Shown here: in pieces, positions 39,801 to 53,940 of the stretch | Layout of the letters: each line of letters starts with the position of its first letter | Numbering within the stretch: the stretch's first letter is position 1 | NCBI GenBank assembly: GCA_005281725.1 | Contig: SSBO01000013.1 | Coordinates: 442,518-506,517, forward strand | Length of the DNA: 64,000 nucleotides | Source of the DNA: Wuchereria bancrofti | Taxonomy: Eukaryota > Nematoda > Chromadorea > Rhabditida > Onchocercidae | Reading direction: 5' to 3' | Notes under the pieces: generated by a model | What the model saw: the letters and a program-made list of their open reading frames with translations, nothing else | What the model was told of the DNA's origin: nothing | Database searches by the model: none | Position numbers and translations under genes: made by a program

Positions 39801-42800
39801 TTTTCAGGTCACCTCCACCTGGTATTGAAAGACATATACCTGTGCTATTTCTTGACTTGAATTGTTAGTTTAATTAATTTATAACTCATTCCTTTCTGTT
39901 ATATTTTGATGATCGAGAAGAAACGAAAGAATAACTCAGTCATTGAATATCACTTCAAATAATACATTCAAGATTTTAATATTTTCATAAAATGTAAACT
40001 TATGATAATATTCTATCAGATATTATCATAGAAATTATTTCTGTTATATTGCAGCAGATGATGTTACCGAGGAGATACCTTCCGATGATGGTAGCATTCG
40101 AATAGTTGGCTTGCAATCATTCTTATCAAAGGAAAATTGTGGTCAAATTATTATGCTTCCTATTTTAGAGAATGATGTTAATGAAGTAAATTTTAACAGT
40201 ATATTAAAGTGTTTGTAAAACTTTCAGTATTAATACAAGTTAGTAAAATATTTCATCTCATATGAATTGCCTGCTTGAATAGATGAATTATCTAAGAATA
40301 TTTATTTGCAGATCTCAGCCACCTGTTCATGGGATAGTTCCATTCATGAAAATCCCGCATTGAATAAGCCTACCGAGGGTTCTGATCATATTTATGCTAT
40401 TGTTAAGGTTTTTATTCTTTTCCTTTACCTTTTATCGTTAATTTAATACGATATTAAATTAATATCTTTCACAACACTAAAAGGAAACAAACATTTAAAA
40501 TTAATCAATTTGAATAATTTAAAACCTTCAAATAAAATTGGAAAAATTCACAATCAAAAAAAAAAAATCAACACTTAACAATTAACATTTAGGTAACAGT
40601 ACGTTTAACACATCCGTGTGAAATAGATATAATTTTACGAAAACGAATATGCATGCATGTATACAAGAAAACCGGTCTAACGGAACGATTAATCAAAAAA
40701 CTGGTTGGATCGGTATGTATTTTTTCTTATATAAATATAAATTTTTAATATTTTAATTAAAAAATGAGCTTTTTTTTATCACTGTATCTCACCAAAATTA
40801 TTGTCAAAAATGATTGATTTATTTTCATCAAAGAAAAAATAACGAAAACAGAAATAATTTATTCTTATCAATGATTTAAATGAAACATGGTTATAAGTTG
40901 ATATGGAAAATGATAAAATATGAAATTTATTTACAACAATGGAATTAAACAGTGTCTTTTTTTTTTTTTTATTTTTAAATAACTGAAATAAGTCATGAGT
41001 TTGAATTTTTTTAAAAAAAGGGAAATTCAATTACTGGTTAATTGCTAGATGGTTGACGTAATATGTTACCAAGTAATTCGTCTTATTTAGCGTAAATTAG
41101 AATTAGAAATAGTAATCTAAGATAATAAATCTAATCTTTCTTTATATGTTTAATAAAATCTTATGTGATAAAATTGAGAATTTTTGTCCTAAAAGTAAAA
41201 ATTAATTTGTCTAATTAATCGCTGATATTTGCTGATAAAACTTGTTTTTATCATCTAATTACTAATTAGATTCTTAATTAATTTAATTAGAAAGGTAACC
41301 TATCAACAGAATTCTGTTTCGAGAGACGAAAATTGTAAGAGTATAGTTTGATACTTAGATCAGAAAGAAAGATATTCATTGATCACTACTATTTGTTTGT
41401 TAAATATTCATTGATCACTACTATTTGTTTTAAAATTTACTTAATTTCCCAAATTACAACTAATAAAGCTCTTAATTTATTCTATTGTTTGACATTTTCA
41501 GAGAAAGAAGAAGGAAAAGAAACAGAGAGAGAGAGGGAGAGAGAGAAAGAGATTTATAGATTTTAAATTCATGCGAATTATTTGCTTTTTTGCAGGATTC
41601 AATCACCGGAACATCAGTTTATTATGATGTTGTAGCACATATCCCTAAGGTATGTTCTTTTTAATTTTCATAATTGATTATTAAAAATCACTGATAACAG
41701 AAGCTATTTGATAGCTTCGAAAAGTTTATTGGTAAGGTGTTTTATGGCTTAAATTATTTTTATATATATATAAAATATATATATATGAAACCTTTCACAA
41801 TTGTTAAAAAAGAGAGTTTTGCATAAAGTTTTGCAAAAAAGAGAGTTTTAAATAATTAGTGACATTATCTCTTTGTCTAACTGTTACCTTTCTTAGCAAT
41901 ATAATTCACCTTAATTGATACTAGAATAAATATTTAATAATACAAACGTTTTAATTTTTTATTGATTATTAATTTGTGCAAATATATTATGTATTTATTT
42001 GCAGTCAACGCTTGATGTCGAAGATCGAACATCTCTTGCTCGAATGGCGGTGCATCAATCAGTGAATAATGACAACTATTTAACAGCAGATACTGATAAC
42101 AGGTAAGTTTAACAATTACGAAACTAGGTAAAAATACAGGTATGATTGTTTAATAATATTTATATTCCAGCTATTAATAATCATAATGATTTATCTAGTA
42201 TTGAATTATGTAAGATTAATACGATTATTATATTTTCCAATCAAATCAATCATTGAAGAATGTAATAATTTGATAAAATGAAGCTTTCAAGCAAAAATCT
42301 AAAGTACAATATTCTGGCTATTTTACTTTTACCCTTTTCCTTTCAATTATTGCCAGTAATATTTCAATGATTAAATTTTAGAGATCACAAAGAGACTTAT
42401 ATTGAAGCATATACGAAAAGCATTCAAGTGGTAGAGAGTATGCTAAAACTTGATAGACTACGTCAAGAAGTTGCTATTAATAATATGCTTAGCAGGTTCT
42501 CTTTCATATCATTGTAGTACATTATTAAAAATGTATTAAATTTGATCGAAATAATGAAAAAATCATAGCTTTATTTTCTACTTCAAATTCTTTTTGATAT
42601 TAGTAGAATTTTTTTTTAGTTATAATCATTAAAAATGCGTCTTTTTATGTAAAAAATAGATTTTTTAAATTTACAAGTTTGAATTGAAATTTTTAAAATT
42701 TTACAAATGAATGAAAATATATATTAGACAAGAACGTTTGAATCGAATGAGTTATTTTGGTAATGCATTACCAAATTATCGAATGAAACGAACAGCAAGT

Positions 42801-45800
42801 TTGCCTAACACTGCTGCAAAGACGGTAATAATTTTTGTATAAAATGTTAAAAATTTTAAATTAAAATAGTATTAATATAATTATTCCGTTTTATTACTTC
42901 AGTTTTTAGTTCCTCCAATTATTGTATTAAAATGCAACTTAATGTATAACTCTCCATTACTACAACAATCTATTCTTTGTTTTTATAAAATATATAAAGT
43001 ATAAAAATTTCAACCAATTTATTGATTCAAATTAGAAATTAAATTTTGACAATTTTTTTCTTTTTTATATATTTAAGACAACCTTGTCTTCTTTAGCATA
43101 GAATATGATTATAATCTACTATTTTTTACATTTTGAATTGAAAAGAAGAAATTATACAGTATGTTTTTTTATAGTAACAAACAGTGAATTCCGTACGTAT
43201 TTATGCACGTGAATTGCGCAACATATTTAACATTTAAAAAAAGTAGATTTCCTAAGCAAGTAATCTCTTCAATAACCTTTTAAAAAAGGCACGGAAAAAG
43301 CAACAATGATTTATATTTTGTGCAGTTTTGTTGAGCACTTTATAATCTGATTTTTAGCATTTATCAAGCCTTTTCTGTATTATTTATTTTAATTTAATTA
43401 TCACACGTAATCAAATTATCAGATTATCACATAGGATTATATTATTAGCATATAGAATTATATTATCATACTAGTAATTTATCATGTATTTTTTATCATA
43501 CTTGAAGCTTTTTCTCGTAATATTCCATTATTTGTTTTAATTTAACTATCAGTAATTTAACTTAGTAACTTCAACTAGGTGTTAATTAAGTAATTTAATT
43601 TAATTTTCCTCCATAGCCGCTATTATCGATAAGCGGTAGTAGTGGCATCGGAAATGTAATGCGACATCAGCAAAAAGAGATAACCGATACTGTTTGTGGC
43701 ATAAGAATGAATGAAAGTCAAAATTCAACAGCAAATTTACCCATTTCTTTGTCATCTTCTTCAGTGGGTGAGTTATTTGCTAAATCGATTGAATTATACA
43801 TCGGAATTATTTGATATCATCGGGCTACTTGTGATATGTAAACATATTAATCAAAAAAATCATCATAAAATATTGTCATGATAGTATTACTGCGAATATT
43901 CATTTATTGTTATACGTCATATTCTTCAGTATCTCATAATTTACGTGATTCAATCAAAAAAAAAACCAAAGGTTAAAGGGATTTTTATTCACTACGCTAT
44001 CTTTGTCAATAGGTTATTGTTGTCCCTTTTTTAATGCAACATACGTCATATCTGATATCAGTTTGATAACAAATATCAAACTGTACAATTATCCGGATCA
44101 TTTCCTGATAACATTCAAGATAGTAATAATTTTGGAAAATAGTTTTCTCATTAATTAATCCTCTTGACTTATCATTTATCACAATTTGACTGATCTATTA
44201 GTTTTTATTAATCGATGTTGATTGTTAAATTGATTGACTGATTATTATTATTAATTTTTAAGTCACCTGGACATAAAATTTTATCTTTGTTTTAAGTGAA
44301 AAAAAACTCTATTTTTTTAAAAAATCTTTTCAAAGATAGCATAAAAATAATTCATGATTATAATTCATTTTTTTAACAATCACATTATTATTCATTTATT
44401 TTATCTTTTAGTGATATTCACTTTCTTTTAAATTAACAACCATTAACAGCAGCAATTTTTAATAAGTACTAAAAATAGTTGTATCTAACTTATAATCAAT
44501 TTTTAGCCTTAAATTTTGTGATAGTGTTAAACGTGGTATTTTTTTTTTAAATTTATTTCTCGTGTAATGCACGGAAAGCTTCTTGTATTTTTGCCTAGGA
44601 AATAATTTCGATCAATTTTACCAACATTTCTTGATCATAATAGATATCTTTATATCTAGCTGTACTTTTGCATTAATAAGTTGCAAATAACTTTTGACCT
44701 TTTAATTGTGTGAAATGAACACTCTTGTAAAATACTCCGCCAATTTTTTTGATTTCTTTTATGACTGGATATATAGTTGTCTGTGATTTCTGTTTCCATT
44801 TTTTTGGGAAAGGTTTCATTTCATTGATTCTTATCATAATTGAATATAGGAATATTTGAAAATAAAATTACTTATCACACAAAAATGTTAAATTTTACCA
44901 TTCAATTCACTCTTTTTCTGTTTGATTTATTCCAATTAATAGTCTTAGTAAGCAATTCACTGATTTGAATTTATCATGTCATAGCTGTCATAGTTATTGA
45001 AATTTAATGATTAAATAAATAGTCTCATTCATTTCATTTCATCCAGACTGATAATTTTATCGATTAAATTCAATTTTCAGCTCGTCCAACATCTCTTAAT
45101 CTGAGACCGCTATGTCCTGGCAAACGTATGTGGTATTTGTTGTGAAATTATTTTGTTCTGTAACTTTATCATTCATATTAATTAATATGCCATTGCTGAT
45201 TGAAATTCCTTGAGAGAGAGAAGGAAGGAGAGAGAGAGAGACAAAGAAGAGAAAGTAAAAGAGATTAAGATATATATAATAATATCATAAATGAATTTTT
45301 TGCAATTTTTATCAAATTGTGGCGAAATTTATCAATACTTTTGAAATATATCTTATCACCATGAATAAATATTGAATACCAGCAGTGGCTTTTATCGATT
45401 TTATGCATGTTTATTTAAATTTACGTATTAGGATTTGTAATTGTAAATTAATAATTATTTTGCTAGTAAAAGTTGGGAATAATCGTTTGCTAGTAAGTAT
45501 CATTTGCTTCATTATTAATTTTTGCATCCTGCAAATTACCATAACAAGATGCAAATAATAATCGCTATGTAAAGCAAACTATTATTCATTTCGTTTTACA
45601 TTGTTCTTAAAAAAATCAAAAAAAAGATAAAAACAAAAAAGATTGAAAAAAATTTCAAAATCTTTTATATTTCTTTTGCTACTCAAAATATCACTTATTA
45701 ACATTATTTTTTGAAATAAAAAATTCAAAAAAAAAATGTAATTAACAATTAGGAATTGTTTGTTTATTTTATGGCTTATGCATGTTGTACATTTTACTTA

Positions 45801-48338
45801 TTAAATTTTATTTTATTAACCATTCCTCCACTAATAATTTTTTTTGTTACTTTGTCCATATAATTTCACACTTAAAAAAATGACCAATTGCATGTGCTTT
45901 TTTTTAAATTTAATTTAACTAACACTAAACAGTTTGATCTTTTCGAAGGATTGCGAATAATTTAATTCTCTTTTCAATTTTTTCTTTTTTAATGAATATA
46001 TATACATGCATTATATGCTAATGATAACAATAATGTAGTAAAAAAAAAGAAAAATTAACAGAAACGATGAAAATATTTTAAATGATGCAATTTTCCTGAA
46101 AAAAATAAAATTAGGATTTAATTTAATTGAAAAAAATACAAGATTGTTTGTTTAACCATCAATCAATATCAAATTTGATCGATTCACACAATTAGCAAAA
46201 TTTCTCAATCATCACAAATACGTCGACAATTATCATCATATATCATATTAGAAATGCTACAGTTTCTCCGTTATCATTATTGCTACTATCATTGCCATTA
46301 TCACTACTATTATCACTACCATTACCACTACCACTATTATTACTAGTACATTTCTACTATCAGAAATATCATAATTATTTAGCATTTTTCCTAAAAAACC
46401 TAAATTTAATATAATCATTTATATACATTACTAATACAATAGTTTAAATAAATTCTCATTCAGTCTATTTCTTCATAAATTAAATTTTGAGATATAATGA
46501 TAATATGTGATGTATATCTCTTAACTAATAACATATCACTTCTCTCAAAAGTTATCCTTTAGCTTTTCCTAGCTTTTCCTCTTAAATGTGAATACATATT
46601 TTTTTCCGTTTTTTAACCCTTAAATTTTTTAAATCTTTAAAATTCATTAATTAAGGACGTACACACACTTGCACCATGCGTTTAATTAAACACACACACA
46701 TACTATCACCTGTATTTAGTGAAAGTTTTTTATTTTCCCCCGCTATTTGTACATTTTTCCTTTATTCCCAGCATTTCATTTTAGCTGTTGTTGCTATAAA
46801 TATTTGAAATGAAATTATTATTAATGAAATGAAGTATTTAATTTTTAGAATATTTATTTTCTATTTTGTTTTTTTTATCTTTACGTTTTATTTTAGTGAC
46901 TGGTTTAATCAGTCCAGTTATGGAAAATTCAAAATTATCAGGAATTGATGAGGAACAACAACAATGTCTTATGGTAATGTAATAAAGTTATTTCAAGAAA
47001 AGTTTTTTTTACTTTTTTTATCTATTCTAATTTGAATGTCATACTTTTTTCAAATCATAAAAAGATGTTACATCATTACTTTTGATTTATTTTTCCTTTG
47101 TAATATTGTTTATCATAATTTAATAATTACTACGATTCTATTGGTACTGATACAATTAAAATTCCTAAATTTTTTTTTAATTCACACTTGATGTAATTCT
47201 GTATTATCTAATTAATTTTCATTATCCAATTTATTTTCCTTTATAGAATATGAGTAAATCTTCAACGATACCCGAAACAATGCATACTTCACTTACAAAC
47301 GCTTATGATCTGGTGAAAATTCATTTCTGAGTCTATTAAAAAAATCAGTATAAAAGTTTCATTTTTCTTTAATTTTACTTTTTTGAAGTAAAATTAAAAT
47401 AAATTTTAATCATTTGATCTATGTCTTTACTTCTTTTTTTATTCATAAAACAATTACGATCACAATTTTAACCTCTCAATTATATCACTGTTTTAATATT
47501 TCAACTGAAGAAATTGTTTATTTCAATAATTTCTTTTTTTTTTTCGAAATTTAAGCAAACAAATACATATGGTTTTCTACGTCACTTACACGAGATGAAT
47601 CGTTTACAAGCAGAAAGCATTGATGGTAACGGTAATACACCATTGTTATTGATAACAACAATCGGAGAGCAACAGGTTGCCAACTTCTCTGTTGACAGTT
47701 TACCAAGCATTGAACTTCATTCATTATCAACCTTCGGTATGGCTTATTCGTCAGCATCGGATAGTGGTTGTATGATCGAAAGTGGTAGTACTTCAACAGC
47801 TACTGCTGATGACGATGATGAACAAACGGTACAATCATTATTTCAATTTTATTAAATTTCATTTCTTATTTTTTTCTTTTAATCGTTTAATATTAATACA
47901 TACAACATTTATCTAAATTAAATTTCAGGAATTATACATATACACGCGTATGTATATGTAGATTCAAAATATTAATAAAATGTTAAATCATGAATTTTGT
48001 TCAATGAAATTTGCAATTTTTTGTCATTTCAATGATTTATTATATATTATTGATGAGAAAAATTAGTTAACAATCTAAATATTACTCATTTTTTTTTGAT
48101 GTTAATGATAACATTAATATAATTAATTGTTGCTAAGAAAAAAAAGTAAATTTAAATGATTTTTATCGTATAGGTGCTTAGAAATTTGGATAATACTAGC
48201 AGTATCCTCAACAATAACAACAACAACGACAATAACAACAACAATAATAACAGCGACAACAACAACGACAGTTATAGTAATGCAGTAAATAAAACTTTAC
48301 CAGAATATGCAGGAACTGGAAAAATTTTTTTTAAATAA
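29393..48338 (+). CDS. klp-4: Kinesin-3 motor protein, KIF13/KLP-4 type
   Basis: Forty-three exons join in phase to a 1711-aa protein, close to the size of KIF13/KLP-4 proteins. Order: N-terminal motor (residues ~8-350), neck and coiled coil, FHA domain, the KIF1/KIF13 stalk region, then a low-complexity tail rich in Ser, Thr and finally Asn. A CAP-Gly domain, present in vertebrate KIF13B, is absent. Such motors walk toward microtubule plus ends carrying vesicles and membrane proteins; the C. elegans KLP-4 moves glutamate receptors and other cargo in neurons. Start: ATG at 29393 opens directly into [11 protein letters not shown], the usual kinesin N-terminus. No trans-splice acceptor is obvious upstream, so a conventional promoter is possible. 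Exon coordinates are given in the three part entries below. Confidence 0.93.
33988..36872 (+). other. klp-4: KLP-4 exons 13-21: FHA domain and following stalk
   Basis: Exons: 33988-34122, 34366-34538, 34715-34895, 35133-35210, 35520-35590, 35734-35874, 35981-36155, 36278-36420, 36758-36872. The FHA region starts at [19 protein letters not shown], a kinesin-3 hallmark, and ends near the GNNHFFRVN motif (residues ~445-565). A Pro/Thr/Gly-rich linker ([18 protein letters not shown]) follows; it could be phosphorylated and is probably disordered. A second helical segment ([19 protein letters not shown]) comes next. Confidence 0.9.
41502..41551. repeat. Purine-rich GA tract in a KLP-4 intron
   Basis: An AG/GAGA-rich run lies 45 nt before the acceptor of exon 34. 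A similar tract occurs at about 45214-45260 in intron 39. Confidence 0.8.
46270..46347. repeat. Degenerate ATC/ACT trinucleotide array in a KLP-4 intron
   Basis: Repeated TATCATT, TATCACTA and CCATTACCA units lie in intron 39. The pattern is non-coding here because no splice sites flank it. Confidence 0.7.
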
Positions 48339-48339
48339 A
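48334..48339 (+). terminator. klp-4: AATAAA overlapping the KLP-4 stop codon
   Basis: The TAA stop (48336-48338) lies inside a canonical AATAAA. If it were used, the 3' UTR would be only about 15-20 nt. Other AATAAA motifs occur downstream, near 49720, so the functional site is uncertain. Confidence 0.4.
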
Positions 48340-50431
48340 ATTAGGTTTTTCATTACATTATTTGTTGTAAAGTAATTATAAATTACATTTATTATGAATT
48401 ACGAAAATTTTTAAGCATGAGTTTTTTTTTATTTATGTTTATGTAGCATCATTACTTTTCTAATCTAAAATCATTATCTTAATTTTATGTATTCTTTTAG
48501 ATAAGTGATTAGTTAAAGAAAAGTTATAACAAAATATGTTTATCAAAATTCATTTAATAATTTGCAACGCATGAAAATATTTTGCCAAGGTATTCTGATA
48601 ATTTAATTCGCTAATTAGAAGAGAATTTATTATTTAAATTTAATTTTTCAGGCATAACTCCAGATCTCAATATTTTAAAACTTTAATATCATGTTCAAAA
48701 AATGCGGTAACATTGTAGAAATTTGAGAAGTAAATACTATCTCTCTCTCTCCCTCTCTGTCCCAATTATTCAATTAGGTTCGATCTCTATTATAATTTTA
48801 TTTTTCTTTCCTATGCTTTTTTAAACTGAAATCTAGTGTTTGATTTAATATCTGATTTTGTTTTGAATAATTGAAGTATTATTGATTTCTTAATTTGAAA
48901 AAAAATATGACTGATTGTTTTATCTACATTAGGATTTTTAAAATGAAAAATACTCGAAATCAATCCAATTTTTCTTTCATTTTATTTTATTTTTCTTTTC
49001 ATTGTTTATAAGTACATAATAATACTGTTTGCTTATCGATAGATAGAAAAATTGACAATAAACTTAAAAACTTTCAACAATTGAAGTTTAAGAATGGAAT
49101 TATTGAAAATTATTACTTTAGCAACTCTTATTAGTAATATTTTGATTGAAAATTTAATCAGTATTTAAATATTTGTCTACTATGCTAAAATTTGTTTCAG
49201 TTCAATTTCATTTTATTTTTTTTTGCAGTTTTTCATTTTGAAAAAAAAACGTAAAATTTGCAAATTGTTTATTTGAATTGTTACATTTTTACACTTATAT
49301 TCGTTTAAAAATTCAAATTAACTCAAAATATTTCAATTCTTTTTTCTCGTTGGGTTTGGATTAGCTTAACATAATTCTTTCATAATTTGATGAAATTTAA
49401 TATTTTCATATGAAATTTCATATGAACTTTTGTTTATATCTTATACTTATTGTTTAATATCTTTCAATGCTTTTCTCATTAAAAAAAAATTATTAATTAA
49501 TTTATTTAAATAATGAATGGTGCAATGAGATTTTTTTTCTTTATTTGAATATTTAATGAATATTACGTTGTATTATGTTTGTTCATAGATTTAAATTTCT
49601 CTTTTTTTCGTTTCAGAGATATTTTTTGTTACACATTAAATAATTACAACATTTATTATTGTTGTTATATGTGTATTTTAGTAAAGCTATTGTCATTTGA
49701 ATAGTAAATAAGCTGAAAACAAATAAATAAAAGCAAACAAACCAAAAAAAAGTTTTTTTTTAGACGGTTACTGCATAGATAGGAAAGTTATCGTCTATAT
49801 TAAACATGATAAATGATAAGGATGAAATAACTATTAGATTAAACTGGAATCTTGCACTAAGTTTAGTATTGTAAACAGGAAAATATATTATGCATTTTTC
49901 TAGAATGAAAGGAATGAGCAAATAATTAATTAACTAATTAACTCCGGGAAGTTAAATTTTTTAGGTTGCTTCAAAAAAATTCTATACAAACTTAGTTTTC
50001 TTTGAAGGAATAATTTTTGAGAAAAATAAATTTTGAAAAATATTACATATTCCAACATGGTGATCAATATATTTAAAACATACTGAAAAAGTTGTCGAAT
50101 ATAAAAGTAAACTTAAAAAAATATTTGAACAGATCAAAAACAAGTGGTTAAATTACAAAATGTAAGGAAAACACAAATTAGGTTAAGGAATAAAAATATC
50201 GGAAATGGAAGAACAAATTTAAATTTGAATATATTTCAAAAATTCTAAATTACTAAATAGCATTAATTTAAATTAATGACCTAAACATGACAGAGTGCAG
50301 TATGGATGGCTATATCATAGAGTTGATAAAAAATCTAATCGATCTATTTACCTTGCGTTGTTTTTTTTTTTTTAAGAAATTTTAGATTCACAAAAATCCT
50401 TATTTTCGGAAAATCCTTATTTCGGAAGAAT
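48340..50431. other. Convergent intergenic region between KLP-4 and the ATPase beta gene
   Basis: Two genes end toward each other across about 2.1 kb. The sequence is AT-rich with several AATAAA motifs near 49720-49735 and a small tandem duplication at about 50390-50425 (AAAATCCTTATTTTCGGA). No coding exon was supported. Confidence 0.6.
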
Positions 50432-53400
50432 TCATGAAAATTGTGGAACAAAATCAAATGTGACAACTGTTTGACCATTGAAGCTATCGATATTATCAAA
50501 TTGATATCCAGCAACGTTATCTTTTATTCGACAATCCATAGTGAATGGACCCAAATTAACATTCTCATCTCGTTTTACATTTCCGAATGTCAATTTCGCC
50601 ATTACCTAAATTATAAATTCAAAAGAAAAAAAGATATTTAAAGAACTATTCGCTGTTTTTTTGTAAAACTTGACAAGTTGAATTTTCACATAAACCAATT
50701 ATTTATTTCAATGGTATTATTAAAGATAATATCAATATTCCCTTCCTTATGTCATTTTATCCGGTCTAATATGTTTTATTATAAAATTAAAAAAAAAAAC
50801 AAAGAAATAAAGAGAAAAAATTCATTGAAATAAAAAGTAAAATATATTTTTTCTATTTGTAAATATTTATAAAAATAAATGTTAAATTTCTAACTTTTCT
50901 ATATGTATACTTTTCTCTACGTCTATTTAATTTCATCCATATAATAATGGAAACTGATATAAAAATAAGAAATTATTATTAACATAATTTACCAATGGTG
51001 GTAAAGTATAGAGAATATTTCCATCTTCTCCAATAATTTCATTACCATTATCATCGAGAATTTTTTCATTTGGTATTAAATTCATTTGAAAACCACCGTT
51101 ACGTATTCGTGTAGGTAATGATGGATAATAGGTAATATTAGTGTAAATATTTGATGAATATTGATATTGCTGAAAAAAAATAGAAAATTATGCTGAAAAT
51201 TTTAATAATATTTATTAAACGATTGAATTTGAATTAGGGCAACGATTAATAAATCTTGCAGAATTAATGCAATATTTTGCACAACACGAATTGGCAGTAA
51301 TGGTAGTTAAAAAAGTTAAGTATTGTGTAAATAATTTGAGTTATTAGATTAGTTGATAAATAATGTGTTAGATATCATTTATATTTATTGATGTAATAAA
51401 TATTTACTGAAAGTGGATAATTTCACATTTCTGATATAAGAAATGTGAAATTCTTCAAATGCAAATATATCTTGTGGAAAAAATGAATTGAAATGAAATA
51501 AAATAAAATGAGTTGAAATGAAATGAAACGAAACGAATTGAATTGAATTTAAACCAAATGAAAAGTATGCGTAAAAAATAACTAACCATAAGACAAAAGA
51601 ATGGCAAATAATCCATTTCATTTTTCATATTTGGCTTCCAACCCAAACGCTATAAAATGTAAAACTATAGTTGAATTAAAAGGAAATAAGTGAAAAATTT
51701 TCATATCTTTCTGTTTTTTAGGCTTTTCATAAAATAAATGAAATTATTGAAATTCAGAGAGATATTTATATCGATGCTTCTTCCTTCTTTTCTAGCGATA
51801 GCTTAATTAGTTAAAATTTGATCGATGACAAAGAAAAAAAAGAAAATGATTGTTAGACGACGTAAAATTAAAATAACAAAAATTTAATGGAGCGATTAAG
51901 AGTTTACACTTATCATTTTCCGAAAAAAAAAAAGATAAATGTTGGAGTAAATGAGATAGACAAATATGAAAAATTAAAAGATTAAAATATTCAAAAGTTG
52001 AGAAAACAATATGAATCTTTTTAAAATCATCTAAAAATTCTTATTCAAATCAAATTCAGTCAAAAAAAGGAAGACGAGTAATCAGTGTAATTATTTCATT
52101 ATGATTAATTAATTAGTCATATTGCATTTGTTAGAAACTTACTAACATTGTTAAAAATGAATAACATGCATGGATTGCCAGAATCATAACCGTAATTAGT
52201 TGTTTTGGAGCAATCGGAATGAAATTGTCGTTTGATGTCAAATGCGCACCAATGATTTTTATCTCTTCGTTCTTCCATCGTGCAAATCTTCAAAAATTTT
52301 CTCATCATTTCTCGTTCTTTAACATATTCTGCAAAAGTTTTCATTTTTACAAATATTATCAATAAGTATTAAAAAAAGAATTAAGTGAATTAAATTATTT
52401 GAAATAATCAAGCAAATTGAACAGAAAAAATTGTAAATTTTTATTGATTAAATTCAAAAATTGATTAAATAGAATGAAAGGATTTAATTGATTCAATACA
52501 CATTTTAAGCATTAAAGAATAATTTAAATGATTAATTGTTGAATAAATGTTACATGCCCGTAGGGTATATGGGGCATATGATATATACATATATATATAT
52601 AATTACCTATCATTGTTAGTTTATTCAATGAAATTTCAAATATTTCCTAATAAAATTGACAAAAAGAAAATGAATTTAAAAAAAAATATTTTTTCAAAGT
52701 TATTTTATGTAAAAGTTATATGAATTTATTTACTTTCAAGATAATCATCAATTTCTTTCACGTATTCCGCATTTGCTGTACCATTTCGTAAGTTAAAATA
52801 AAATACATTGAGTGATCGTTTCTGCATATTTGGTATCATCATAAGACCTTAAAGAAAAAGAGAGAAAAACAAACAAATTATTAAGAAAACATAGCAGCTA
52901 ATTGCTAACATTTCTTTAATCCGATTTTATTCCATAGCTAACGAAATCTTATCAATCAGTTATTTGAAAATTATTATCAATAATAAATTGGTAAGCCAAA
53001 AAGTTAATAATATTCTTTACCATGACGTGATTTTTCCTGATATGTGATAACATCAAAAATAACTTTACCAAAACCCGAAAATAATGAGACCGAAAGAATC
53101 AACATTATGCAAATCATTGAGGTGATAATACCTGACAATTGTAAAATTTTTAAAAAAAAAAAAATTATTTGCCAAAATTTCATGCAAAGTTATAATTACC
53201 TTCGTAATTTAGTTATAATTTACCTTCGTAATTTATTACTGAAAAAATAAAAATTAAAAATATGATAAATTAAAATGATAAATTGAAAATATTTCTTATG
53301 CGTACCTGTACAAAATCGTTGTTGTAGTTGTGAATATCGTATATCCTCAAAAATATTTTGCCAGGTAATATTATCCACGAAGATATGATCAAAGTTATCA

Positions 53401-53915
53401 TTATGAGTGGTAATTAGAGCTGTATCATCGATTTGTTCTGTGTTATAAACTCTTGTTTCATCATTTATTGCTAATGAATCCGGATTTGAGACACATTCAT
53501 ATCTGCAAATATTTCAAAGAAATGCAAAAAAAAGACAAAAAAAGAGTGATTAATATGTATTTTAAACTAATGTCATCATTTCCGAAATAAATTGATTTAC
53601 AAGTTTATGTAAAAAACATTTCATCTTTTAGAAAACCAGAAAATTTGAAAAGATTATTATTTGTTTAAATGTTACGAAAAGAGAGACAAACGGGGAAAAT
53701 CTCTGAATTCATTTTATAACAGACTTATAACACGTCTATACCATGGAATAATTATAATATTTAAAGTAAACAAATTATCGTTCATGGCTTTCCCCATACG
53801 TCTAAATATGTTGTCGTTACGTCAAAGATATATTCAATTGCTTTGTCAATACATCGTGTTAACAAACGTACGTTAAATAATATATTTTCAAATTTACCAA
53901 CCTTGTGGTAGACAT
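50432..53915 (-). CDS. Na+/K+-ATPase beta-subunit-like protein
   Basis: Eight minus-strand exons join in phase to 343 aa: 53902-53915, 53306-53502, 53021-53131, 52734-52847, 52147-52328, 51587-51649, 50993-51169, 50432-50605. A ~70-residue cytosolic tail (starts MSTTRYECVS) precedes one membrane helix (~71-96) and an extracellular domain, the type II plan of the family. The extracellular part has exactly six cysteines (161, 173, 185, 199, 225, 311), enough for the three conserved disulfides. The family stretch YGYDSGNPC, then RLGWKP, is present, and the C-terminus fits the beta Ig-like fold. Potential N-glycosylation sites include NGT in exon 4 and NIT in exon 7. Beta subunits fold and deliver the catalytic alpha subunit to the plasma membrane. 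A trans-splice-like acceptor lies 17 nt before the ATG. Confidence 0.85.
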
Positions 53916-53932
53916 TGATGAAACAATTAGTG

Positions 53933-53940
53933 CTGAAATT
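53933..53940 (-). promoter_or_regulatory. Probable SL trans-splice acceptor of the ATPase beta gene
   Basis: On the minus strand AATTTCAG ends at 53933, leaving a 17-nt leader before the ATG (53913-53915). This matches the short UTRs of SL1-trans-spliced nematode mRNAs. It could be an ordinary intron acceptor if an upstream non-coding exon exists. Confidence 0.45.

Larger units (their letters stand above)
37099..48338 (+). other. klp-4: KLP-4 exons 22-43: KIF1/KIF13-type stalk and C-terminal tail
   Basis: Exons: 37099-37194, 37284-37439, 37519-37701, 37926-38090, 38386-38523, 38890-38999, 39174-39294, 39425-39570, 39808-39863, 40055-40185, 40312-40407, 40593-40712, 41596-41649, 42005-42102, 42382-42495, 42728-42824, 43617-43767, 45081-45125, 46897-46973, 47247-47312, 47556-47828, 48174-48338. 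Motifs shared with KIF13 include the stretch around [18 protein letters not shown] and [20 protein letters not shown]. The tail from exon 38 is Ser/Thr-rich and little conserved. The last exon is an Asn/Asp-rich run encoded by AAC/AAT/GAC. Exons 39-41 are short and could be alternatively spliced. Confidence 0.85.
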
